A DNA stretch of 64,000 nt, from the NCBI GenBank assembly GCA_021234535.1, contig CM037842.1:28798189-28862188 (forward strand). Direction: 5' to 3'. The stretch is from Stichopus chloronotus. Lineage: Eukaryota; Echinodermata; Holothuroidea; Aspidochirotida; Stichopodidae. Under the pieces are notes generated by a model. The model saw nothing but the letters and a program-made list of their open reading frames with translations. It did no database searches and was not told where the DNA came from. The translations under genes and the position numbers were made by a program. This document shows positions 23,350 to 34,700 of the stretch, in pieces. Within the stretch, counting starts at the first letter, position 1; the number at the start of each line of letters is the position of its first letter.

Positions 23350-24140
23350 ATTGTAGATTTTCACATTTTGACCTCCCATTTTCACCTCTGCCAAAAAAAA
23401 TAGGGATCATCAACTCGATATGGGCAATCCACACCCTAACTATGAGATCTCTCACATTTATCGTTCTGGAGATATCGTGTTTACAAGCAATTTTCAAGGT
23501 ATTTACCTTCTGACCTCTGGTGACCCTTGCACTCAATAAGATACACCTACACACTTCGTATGACATCTGCTCAAGCTTCTCTTCTTGAGATATCGTGTTT
23601 ACATGGTTTTCACAATTTGACCCCTGTTGACCCCAAATGACCTTTGACCTCCACTGAAAACGATAGGGTTCCTCTACTCAACATGGTACAACTACATACT
23701 AAACATGAGATTTCTACAAGCTTCCTTTCTTGAGATATCGTGTTTACAAGGTTTTCACAATTTGACCCCTGTTGACCCCAAATGACCTTTGACCTCCACC
23801 AAAAACAATAGGGATCATCTGCTCAATAAGGGCAACCTTCATGCCAAGTATGAGATCACTCAGAGTTACGCTTCTGGAGATATCATGTTTACAAGCAATT
23901 TTCAAGATATTTACCATTTGACCTCTAGTGACCCCAAATGACCTTTGACCTCCACCAAAAACAATAGGGATCATCTACTCAATAAGGGCAATCTACATGC
24001 CAAGTATGAGATCACTCAGAGTTACGCTTCTTTAGATATCGTGTTTACAAGCAGGCGTCACACATGCACATACATACATACACACACACTCGACATCACC
24101 ATCGCATAGATTCCTCTGCCTTCGGAAAGGAATCAAAAAT
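23350..24140 (+). repeat. Tandem array (about 145-157 bp) carrying perfect DR1 motifs and a terminal hairpin
   Basis: About five units with the order GACCCCAAATGACC, TTTGACCTCCACC, AAAAACAATAGGGATCAT, CTCAATAAGGGCAA, ATGAGATCACTC, GAGATATCGTGTTTACAAG. Perfect TGACCTTTGACCT sits at 23638-23650, 23783-23795 and 23939-23951. The array ends with ACACACAC microsatellite sequence and a hairpin of GATTCCT and AGGAATC arms around a TTCG-type loop (about 24110-24135). A related fragment lies at 52410-52590, so this is a dispersed family. Confidence 0.85.
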
Positions 24141-24186
24141 CAATTAAAGGTAAATTTTCGCAGTCAAACCCTGATTTCCCCTTTAA

Positions 24187-24530
24187 ATGGTACATATACT
24201 GATATTTACTGGTTTGGTAGAAAGAAAAATAATTTCTGCTCTAAAATTGGGTTTTCCAACATATCTGAGGAACTGTTTGAGCAATTATCCTGAAAAGTAC
24301 CTCAAAGATGTGGTAAATGTAGTGAAATTTGCTGACTATTTACTAAATAAAAGCCAATTTTGCTCTAATATTTGGATTTCTAGAATACAGTATCTTGAGA
24401 ACTATCTGAGGAATTACCCCAATAAACTTCGTGAGAACTTACCAGCAAACACATTACTCAAGATGCTACTTTTTTTTGTAAGCTTTGGTGAAAATTGCTG
24501 AATATTTTTTAGAGAAAAACATAATTTTGA
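24187..24530 (+). repeat. Old tandem repeat, right part
   Basis: Continuation of the 20657-21250 array: GAACTGTTTGAGCAATTA at about 24271, GCCAATTTTGCTCTAA at about 24352, GGATTTCTAGAATAC and GAGAACTATCTGAGG. Separated from the left part only by the TTAA-flanked element. Confidence 0.75.
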
Positions 24531-27500
24531 ACCTAGCCCCTGTTTGAGGGCTATGTTCCAGTAAGTCTACTGTATCAGTGCATGCTCTACACACAGGAGG
24601 CCTAAAGTTATACATAGCCTACATTATACTGTAAGTCCAGGGATAGGAAGTAGAGCTAGCTATCCAGACTATATTGATATATCTATAGAGACTATCAGCA
24701 TTCAAGTTGGTCGGGTCTATCTTCAGTGTGAAGTGCGACCATGCATGCTACGTACATCAAGGTACGTCTGATAGTATGTTCGCTACATAAATGCCTCTGA
24801 GGGCTTCGGTGACGTAATCTAACCCCTAACACTAACAGCAATAGCCGCTGCAGATTCGAGCAGTGCGTTACATGACAGTGATTTGGAGCGTAATGAGTTA
24901 AGACCGTGTAACGTATCACGCACAGCAATGTTCAAGGCCTAGCAAACAGCTAGCTACTGCAACTGACATTATCTTCATAAATATATATAGTTGCGAGTAG
25001 GACTACTCGTACTGTGTCTTTAGAGTCGGAGAGACTTCATGGTTCACTATTTTAGTGTCTTTCTAAATTTCATGCGAACGTCTATGTATTTGATATAAAA
25101 TTCTTGCATTGCAAAAACACTCATTTTTAGATGTCCATATTTTAAACCCTCATAAATCACGGGGGCCTATCATATCTTGGGGGCAGTCCTCCTCACCCCC
25201 ACCCCCCCCCCCTACCATAGCTACACCACTGCAATATACCACACGTCTAAAATGATATATATTCTCATGCAGCAGTAGAAGCAATGATGTATAGAAATAT
25301 TGGCTGAACTGAAATCAGTGCCTGGTGGCAGTGATGAGTAGCTTTAGTTGTAGTAACTTACTGAAACTGAATTTAAAGAAAAGAATGCACAATACGAATC
25401 ACAATTAGCTGTTTAATTGACCAGGGTAGAGGTCAGTTTCTATGAAAGAGATCCTGCCATGTGGCTCAATCTTATTCTCAATACCCGAACGAGTGCTACT
25501 GGTCACTGAATTTTATTCGGCATATTTTGGTCTATTCTTGTCAACTGATACATCTCTGTGGTTCAGTCTCGTTCGGCTCACAGTGGACTACAAAGTTGGC
25601 GTCAGGCTGCCTTCTCTGGATTGTTAAGTATCTTTCTCTTTGAGTAAGTGCCTTTATTCCAAGCAATGTGAATACAATGGGTAACTCTAACTTGATTGTA
25701 TTGCCTGGATTAATTTCTACCTCGATAATGAACACACGGTATACCCATTTCTCTTGATTTAATAATTTAATAAGGTCGTAATGATGTTGTGCAGTATATG
25801 CCTCTTGCCCGTATATGGGCAAAGTGTAAAGCCATTGGAAATTTATGTGTAAATTCACATGCGAATTGCTTGCTTAGTAGATAATATACGGTATGCTACA
25901 TAATTGGTATTTATACTGATAACACAGATAATGCATGGTTTACCTGCCGTTATGATAATATATATAAAAAAGGGGTTTTCAACTTCTAATGCAAATTGCA
26001 TTAACTTTTATGAGGCTACCACATTACCACTCATAGTGTTGCTGTATTACTTTAAAGTAAACGGAACTTAAATACTGTCATTCGTTTACATCACTGGATA
26101 TGATTAAGGGAATGTCCAAGCTAAGGTCACATCAAATAGCAAAGTATAAACTAATGATATGAGTGCATAGTTGGTATCGTGGTAGGTCTAAAGTTGTGTT
26201 TAATAAATATTTTTGCTATTGAATAATGGTTAATTATTTGTTTTGTAAGGGGTATTTGCGATTCGCATGTGGATTTCACAGTGGAGGATTTCAACAAGGC
26301 ATTTTGATGAAGTTACGACCATTATTTATGGCAATAGTATGGAGAGGTGAATAGGGATTTGTAAACTGAAATCAAACTAGGGGGTCATTTTCCCTGACCC
26401 AAGCACATAATAAGCCCTCCCCTTCTTCCATATTTAATGCATTAAGCTAACCTGCAGCAACCTACCAAGACGAAAATCACAGTTATAAACGCAGCTAAGG
26501 TCAATTTCACTTTGCTAACTCGCAGATGGTTCCAAGACAGACAAATCAACACCTATTCCCTCAATCAAAGTACACCTTTAAGCCATCTTGTCCACCTCAC
26601 ACAAACATGTCTCGACTTGGACTTTCACATGGTCTTCAATCAACACTGCTCTGTAGGTAGTTGTTATGTAGAATGAACATTTAGTCTAGAATAGTTAGTC
26701 TATTGGATAAACTATCACTGACTGTTTGCCAAAATACAAGCCCCCAAGCTACATGAGGTTGCATGTCACTTTGAATATGCATACCTGCCTGCATCTCATT
26801 AGATCATGATACATCCAACCAGAGAGGATGGCAACTCTGAAACAGGAAATACACAGTCAGATTAAAGTTGGAGATTTCATTGTTGATAGAGTTGATGTTG
26901 AAGGGTACCTGTCACTAAGCATTTCTTGGATAAGTTACTAACAAATTTGAATCAGGCTCGTTGAGTGTTAATGACAAAGACATTTGGTATTAAAATAGTT
27001 TAGTTTTTGAATAGATGTAGAGTACATAGTTGACAATAATGCTGTAGTTGGAAGACTGGATGCACCTATCATCAATAACAGAGATATCCATATATTTCCC
27101 GATGAATAGATGTAACAGACCAGATAGAGCTGTTGATTATATTCCTTGTGATACTTGCCAATTTATGTGGAACTTTTCATAAACTTGATAACCAATATAC
27201 TGCTACAAGAATTTAAGCCATGAGGTTGTCTCGCTGATACTGTAATAGTTAACATATTCTTATTTGTGTTTGCATTGGCTATCTTTATGATAGCTGGGGA
27301 TTTGAAATGCCCCATTTAACGTTTTTTTTTTCTTTTTCTGGGAAGTCTTCTAAATTTCTGCTATAGAGGTCAGATAAATTGCATTTTCGTATGTAACACT
27401 TTGACCAGTAGAGAATTACACACTCGTAGCAGTTGGAATTATTTTGTGGACAAGACAATGAAAGACACAGACTGTTGAACTTCCAGAACTGAATTTTAAG

Positions 27501-28712
27501 ATTTTAGTTTGTGTTTGTGAACTAGTTCCTAGTATACGCTGATGTGTGCTGTAGTGGCTAGCGTATCAATGTACTTTTGCTTTCGAAAATGGTATTTTGT
27601 GCATGCACTCTTATGTAACAATGCTATATTGAACTACAACGTATTGTCTTTAGACATCACTGGTGTTCTGGTGGCCAAATGGTATTCAATTAAATCCTTA
27701 AATACATTGACGGGTACTAGGAACAAACTGTCCCATAGCAAACTTACCCATACGAAACACTACACAGTCACTCATGCACACATCCATGGTATACCTCACA
27801 ATGCAAGTCTTTTTTTTTTTTGAAACTTTAATTTATATGTGTATACCGGTAACTGTTGTATCTATAACATGTGTTCCTAAAGTAAAGTCTGACAAATACT
27901 GTACTTTCAACGAAATTTGAGAATAGCTGTTTTGGGTAAAAAACTTGCATTTTTCTCTCATCCCACACGAAACACGGTACATTAATGAGCCTTCGCTCGT
28001 AGTAATTAAATTGATTAAGCTGATTTTTTTCAAGTTCATGATAGACTTAGTTATTATTCTCAACGTTATAGCTTTTAACACTCGTAATAAAAAGTTCCCG
28101 AACGAAAGTTACAGAGTTTTAAAATATCTAATTCTCTCATACGAATCACGCAGAATAGCTTGGAATTGCTCTTAAAATGTTCCCACAAATTTGTCGCGGC
28201 ATCAAAAGTCGTCCTATATGCTAAATGTGTTAGTTTCTAAATCACACGATGATTGTTACATAAGTTTAAAATTCACTGAAAGGGAACATCTTGTATTTTA
28301 AGTGGTCATTGGGTGTATGTACACTTATGTATGGTGACATGGCAACATGTATTGTATTGGACGGTATGACGAACCCCGTGGTATGACCACCAAAACTTTG
28401 ACCTGACATTGAGTTTGATTTGACCGTGTCAGTAACATGGTGAAATTACCATTGTCTACAGCGAATTATGCCTGATGCGTTCGTAGGTGGGCCCTCTTGT
28501 AAATATTTTGCCCTCACGTCCCGGAATGGCTAACTCACAGCGTCATTGTCATGACCACCTACCGACAATTAAAAAGAAAAAAGGAAAAAAAGAGAAGAGA
28601 AAGAAAAATGTGATCAAATTCTATGCCAAAATTGATATCACGGTTTTTCTTTTTATTTGTTTTCAGTAATCTTTTATAATATATCGCTGTCATTGTATCG
28701 GATATTACTACG
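24531..28712. other. Intergenic, no gene seen
   Basis: AT-rich. Notable only for a C run near 25198-25212 and homopolymer A/T runs. Open frames of up to 105 codons on either strand have no recognisable features. It includes the likely promoter region of copy B at its right end. Confidence 0.5.
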
Positions 28713-28720
28713 TGACGTCA
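28713..28720. promoter_or_regulatory. Perfect CRE (TGACGTCA) just upstream of copy B start codon
   Basis: The palindrome TGACGTCA ends 2 bp before the ATG proposed for copy B. It is the consensus CREB/ATF site. Whether it is in the promoter or the 5' leader depends on the unknown transcription start. Confidence 0.35.
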
Positions 28721-28722
28721 TA

Positions 28723-28777
28723 ATGGTTGGTGGTCAATCCGTCGTATTTCAGGTCACTAGACTCTTAATGACATTTG
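28723..28777 (+). CDS. Copy B exon 1: candidate signal peptide
   Basis: Encodes MVGGQSVVFQVTRLLMTF plus one base before the donor GTAAGC. Length and phase equal copy A exon 1, and the 3' end is shared. The hydrophobic core is weaker than in copy A, so the true start could be different. Confidence 0.5.
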
Positions 28778-31700
28778 GTAAGCATAGCCTCTCTCATTGA
28801 TGATAGGGATACACATACCTTAATGACAGTTGATAAGTATTACATCGCTCATTTATGATTTGGATTCATATACCTTAATGGTACTTGGCTAGTATTGACT
28901 AGCTCATTTATGATGTGGATACACATATTGTAAGGACATTTGGTTAGTATTCCCTCCCTCATTTGTTTTGTCTATACACGTAATGTGCCTTTCTGTTAAC
29001 CAAAATAAAGTCACATAGTCTGTTATTCTATTTTGGGTTCAGTTTGCAGAAACACCCCTCCCAGTAATCTTTGTGTTTTAAGTAGTTTTGTTTTTCTTTC
29101 TTTGATTATACCTTTATAATCATGTTACGTTGTAGAGGTATTCTACACAATTTTGAAAAGAAACTCAACTTTTCTGAAGTTTACGACCGACGTATAAATT
29201 ATTCATACAGTACCTTTCCTTATACTCTAGTTGCAACAAACAAACGGTTAGTTTGAAACAATCTAATCACCGCCACAGGTATCTTGAGGTGAAACAGCTG
29301 AAATTGCATTTTTAAGTTACGTGGATGTTACGTCACAACTTGTATGTGCAAGTCAAATATGACAACCTTTTATCGGAATCTATTTTAATTGTAAATGATT
29401 AGCTTTGTGCTAACATCAATCGCGTCTTTAATACTATAAAGGATAATATCTTTTCATGCAATCAAACATACCTCCTGGTATGGGTTAGTTATGTTGGGAA
29501 TACAACCAAGAAGTTCATGTACGATGGTATTGAAAGATGGCAAACATGTTCTCCTTTTCTATGAATATTACGTTTAATAGTTATCGTTCATATACTGAAA
29601 GACATGGATAGTAATAGAGATTTCCGCAATTGTTACTGTAATAGAGGTATTGGATTATGCATTAAACTCTGGTATGTACTATTCTAATCTAAAGAACGTT
29701 CATATTGAAAATGTAGTTAAAAGTGATCAGTAGTAAATGGAATGTATAGCATATTATTGCAAAGATGTAAACAGCTGGTGCTTTGGGCAAAAAAAGAAAC
29801 AGAAAATGCTTTTGCAGTAGACATATACTTACAACAATTAATTCAAAGTTATACTGCAATTATTCATCTATTGTACTTTTGGCCACCGTATTGTCATTAT
29901 TTGGATGATTTTCTTCAACTTGGTCAAAGCCAGCTCAATTCTTATCCGACAGCCATCTTTACCTACGGTATAACTATATTAAATTAACAAAGATATTTAT
30001 CATGAAACTTTCCGCTAGCATGCTACTAAAATCATTAAGTGTTGGGCCTACACAATATTTCACACGATGGTCCCAACATTGCCAGGTCAAGATTTAATGA
30101 TGGTCAAAGTTAACTGTTTCTTCGGATGGTGTCTGAGATGTTGTCTTAAATGCTTTTCGGTGTCCTAATATCTAATGGACAAAAAAAAAAAACTGAAATA
30201 GTAGCACAGAGAAACAATTTCAACAGTTTGATTAGATATCAGGTTATAGTTGAATAAGGCATTTATACTTCACCTTAACCAGGTCAGTTGTTCAATACTT
30301 TGTGGACTTCATGGAAATAGTTTGTAGTAATGTATAGTATCAGATCAACCTTAACTTCATGAAGTCGGTAATTACGTTCACAATCATGGTTAGTCCGATT
30401 CACATTTTCAGTCTTTTTTCTGACAGCATTAATTGTCCCCCAGCCATGTTTCGGTCAAGACTTCTTCATGGTTTCCAATTCTCCAGGGCTTAAGAAGAAA
30501 CAGACATTGTATATCTATGCCCTCAGTGTCTCATTTCTCCGGGAAGATGATGTCATAGAATTTCACAAAGAGCCTGGACTAGTTTCCGGTACTTACGAAG
30601 TCGACGTGGTTAAAAGTCAGTCTCACATGTGGGGCTGTTTAATGAAGATTTATCCGTCAAAGGACCAAAATAGTTTTCGATATGGGATGTATAATTCTTT
30701 GCTGACTTCTCCGACAGTAGGCAATTCGCAGGGATATACATTTGTCAAGCGTGAAAGTGGTAAGCCTTACAATGTTAGGAGAAGCTTCATGGTTTGCATT
30801 TATTTTAGTTCAAAATATTGAGTGCAAAAACTGCAAGGATGTTTTATTATTACATAATCTACAGATAGGCAGTTGATGCATCTTATTAAGATGTAACTAA
30901 CTCATTGATTGTCATCTTGACAGGTTGAAATGTCAGTATCTCGTTTCAATAATTTGAACAAAGTGATGCAAAGGGCAATATTGCAAGCACTGATGATTTC
31001 GGGTAACCTATCGGTTTTTAACTCCCCACAGAGATTTTGAATACGAGAGGGGTCTTTACCAAAACAGTCTATCCACCCACAACTGAATATATCGGGATCA
31101 AATGGTCGCCTGGCTGTAGAAGATTCAAATGGTACAAGGGGAAGAGAACACTACCACACACTGGACAAATCCTCAGGGTAGAAGCTAAGGAAGAATATGA
31201 TGGAGTATATACAATATCACGTGGAGGATCCAGGAAGAAAAGAGGCTGGTTTGTACAGATTCGCGTGATCATTGCAAGTAAGAGCCTCTAAGCACCACGT
31301 CAAGTATAGCTACAGATATGCAGATATTTTTTTTTTGTTACAATTGGCAACTTTCATTTATGGTTTTTCGGAAATTTCTCCTTCAAAGTGCTATACGCCA
31401 TTGCGTAACCAAACTTCTGCAATTTGCCTCCATTTCAAACAAATACACTAAACTCGGAATCGTTAATCTACCGCATAACCATGATGACTTGAGGCACCTC
31501 AAATTCCTTCCTCTCTTAATAAGTCGGAAGAGTTTTCTTTGTTGTCAATTACACATTTTAGCCTATGGGCTATTAATATATCATTTGCTATGATATGAAA
31601 ATGCAGTTAAAAATAACCTACACTCATTTCTTTGAGGTCTATTTGACCGTATTATTCTTTCCTATCTGAATGGGATAGAATCACAGAGACATGATAAAGG

Positions 31701-34700
31701 TGGTAAGCATGTCACGGCGATGAGGTTAGTTACAAAATATAGCACACTTATCCTTTGTATTAAAGTGGTATGAAAAGAAGATCCAGTGTGCCAAATAAGG
31801 ATCCTTCGAGCTATACTTGATTTAGTTCATATTTGTCAATAGTTTTTATAAATGTTAAGTGAGTTTAAAGATATGATTACATAAGGACAATGTCTCTCTA
31901 GCAGTTCCAACATTCTGAAGATAAAAAGTGTGGGATTTGCACTTTTGTTTACATTGCAAAACTATTGGACGACAAACTTAGGCAAATCAACTTTACAATG
32001 TATATTTCAATCGTTACCAAGTATAACTTGATAATAAAGTAATATTTTCATCATTGGATAGTTTTGCGTCGATTACCAAGAACGAAAATTTAACCAACTT
32101 GTTTCTCGGATAGCCAATTGCCAAAACAAACTGTTTGTAAGAACTGCTAAAAGTGAAGCCGATAACAGCAAGTCTGGAAATTTCAAATCCCATCTTATTC
32201 ATTTTGACAAAACGTAGCAAAATCAATTGACGTCCTCAGCTGGTGGCACACATATGTGAGACCATATACGGGGATTGGCTTAAATTCATTCCCTTATTTT
32301 GTCAGAGTTATTCCTTTTACTGCTGTCGATATATCGTTTCTTTCTTTTCCATCATTATCTATTAGCATGTCCACGTGACTCATACTACAACACCACCACC
32401 TCGTCTTGTAAGACTCGCTCTATCAGGTGCTTGAACGGAGGAGTCGGTAAAGAGTTTGAGGATCGCTGCATCTGTCCTATGCTGTTCTTCGGAGAAGAAA
32501 ATGGACAAAATTGTGTATACAGTAAGAGACCTACCATGTACTTTTGTTTATATTTGTCAAAGTTTAAATTTTATTGACTATGGCCGGTTGGGGGAGGGGT
32601 GCCTGCAGTAGAGAATGTGGCCGTACGGTGTCATTTCTGCAGAGTTGGTGACTCGAGTCACTGACTTCTCACTCGAGTCGACTCGAGTCCCCATTTTTTG
32701 TTTTTTTAACTTGTGACTTGACTTGAAAGGAAATGACTTGTGACTCGACTTGCCGCTTTTGGAAAACAGACGACTTGTGACTTGACTTGCTGGAAAATGA
32801 CATGAGATTTGACTGCAAGAACATTGACTTGTCGACATTACGAATTTCCAACGTTGTTGGATAGTTCAAATGGTTTTATTTAGAATGATTTCTGTAGCTC
32901 AGTTTGCATATCAAATGCATTGCAGTGCAGAGTCATGAGACAATTGTGTTGCCATCCATGATTTATTTTGGTAATGGGCTATTATTTTCACCTCAAACAA
33001 ACAAAAACGAAAGTCCAGTAGCTTTGCCGAGGCGAGGGGGGGTGGCAGTGGTAATTCCCCTGGGAAAGTTCGTCACACATGTACCCCGCAAGTAAGATTT
33101 GGGAGTTCAAAAATAAACAGAACAACTGTCTACAGAAAATTCAGAAGTTGTTCAACTCACATTTTGATCTAAGATGTTTGATCAATAAAATTTATCCTCA
33201 GATGACGATGGGACTTTGCCCCTTGAATTGAAGGTATCCAGCGTTGGTTATAAACCTGCATCTATAGACGATAGAATTACCTTCAAATTTAAAATGATGA
33301 CTTTAATACATCACAAATACCATGAAACCCATGGCCTCCCCTGGACCTCCCGCACGACTTTTGGTTCTGGACCCCACCACGGCCATAAAGTGGACACCTA
33401 AACCACAATCATTAAAGGCCTCCCTCTTCGCGCTATAGAGCTCCGGAAGAGAAGTGACTGGTAGTGTTCTCTTACACAATCACTGTGCTCCAAGTGCCCC
33501 CCCCCCCCCCCCCCGTGAAAAATCTGCCGACGACGCTGAAAACATCTGAAAAAGCTCAGCGTCATCCTTATGCATTGCCTTTTTAAGAGTGTTACCCATA
33601 TATGCATTTATCATGCATTAAGGCATACTTTCAACGAATTAATACCCTTTGTTGAAAAGTGTTTTGCTTTTCACGTTTATTTAACCGTGAAGCTGCCACA
33701 TCTATACACATATACGTATACATGCACTATATGTTACAAAAGGTTTCAAATATAGCTAGTGGGCTGATTAGTGAGAGGCTGTGAGTACCCTTCCAGCTGA
33801 TTGAAAGTACTTAACGTTAAGTCCCTTGAGCTTAGATGACTACGCGGTGATTTGACCCAAGGTTGTTGTTCATCGTGTTGATGCCTAAGGTCTTAGTGAC
33901 GTTTTTTTTTTTTTTTTTCAACGGTGTAGTAAATGTTTTCTACATGTCACATATTCAAGTTCAAGAGAGACCCGGCCTGTAGGTCGGACGTTAGTGATAA
34001 ATCTCGTCGAGGGATGTGGAACGAATGGAGATATTTCTGCCTAATTTGATTAAAATATCTAAAAATGTTAGTGCCTTTTGAGGGAGTGACTCATCGCTCC
34101 AGAGAATTCTCCCAATCATTTGCTTCTAGTCCCCACCCTCGCTATAAAACACTACATGTGTAATCAAAACACTGGCCCCGTGCATGCTTTGTAATATGAG
34201 CTATTCTGCATCTCTCAGATTTGTTGTCAATCAAAGAATAGAACCAATTGAGAATTTAAGTTACCCCTAGCCCAATAAAAGGAAGCTTGTGGTGATGCCT
34301 GACTGCCTGGAATTTAAGAAACCCTTTAACAGTTTCTTCTAGCAGTGTGGGAGACTCAGATTTTCTTTAGTTTAGGGTTTAAATTTTTGGCTTTTTCAGT
34401 GTCGTTTTATCATAACATTGTCGAATTCCGATCCTTTTCACTAAATTGAACGAGTTCCATGAAGACTGCCACGTGTCCACACAACTAACCCTCGTATCAA
34501 TTTCCCTAGCAATTCCTTCAAGGACAAATACAGAAAATGTGTCAACGGAAAGTTCCAAAGGAGTACAATTGACAAAAGTATTACAGAAAACAAAATATAA
34601 GAAGTTTTGCGGTTACAATGGTCTCTTTTTCAGCGCAAGAGGTAAACAATGCATAGAACAAATTCAAAAAGCCCTTACATAAATGGCCACACTAAATATG

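Larger units (their letters stand above)
21251..24186. mobile_element. TTAA-flanked 2.9-kb insertion with short terminal inverted repeats
   Basis: Left end TTAAAGGGGAAATCAA (21251-21266) and right end CTGATTTCCCCTTTAA (24171-24186) are inverted copies matching at 15 of 16 positions. Outside them the old tandem repeat is interrupted mid-unit: left flank GATAGCAC, right flank ATGGTACATATACTG. Joining the flanks through one TTAA gives a normal unit (compare 21110-21125). This indicates insertion at a TTAA target, as for piggyBac-type and related elements. No transposase frame was seen, so it would be non-autonomous or a composite. Confidence 0.6.

Noticed and set aside
23350..24140. Regular array considered as CRISPR
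   Set aside because: Units of about 150 bp are similar throughout with no unique spacers, and the context is eukaryotic.
33200..33401. Frame after an acceptor-like CAG reading DDDGTLPLELKV
   Set aside because: No counterpart in copy A, no recognisable domain, and it sits inside a Tie-like intron.
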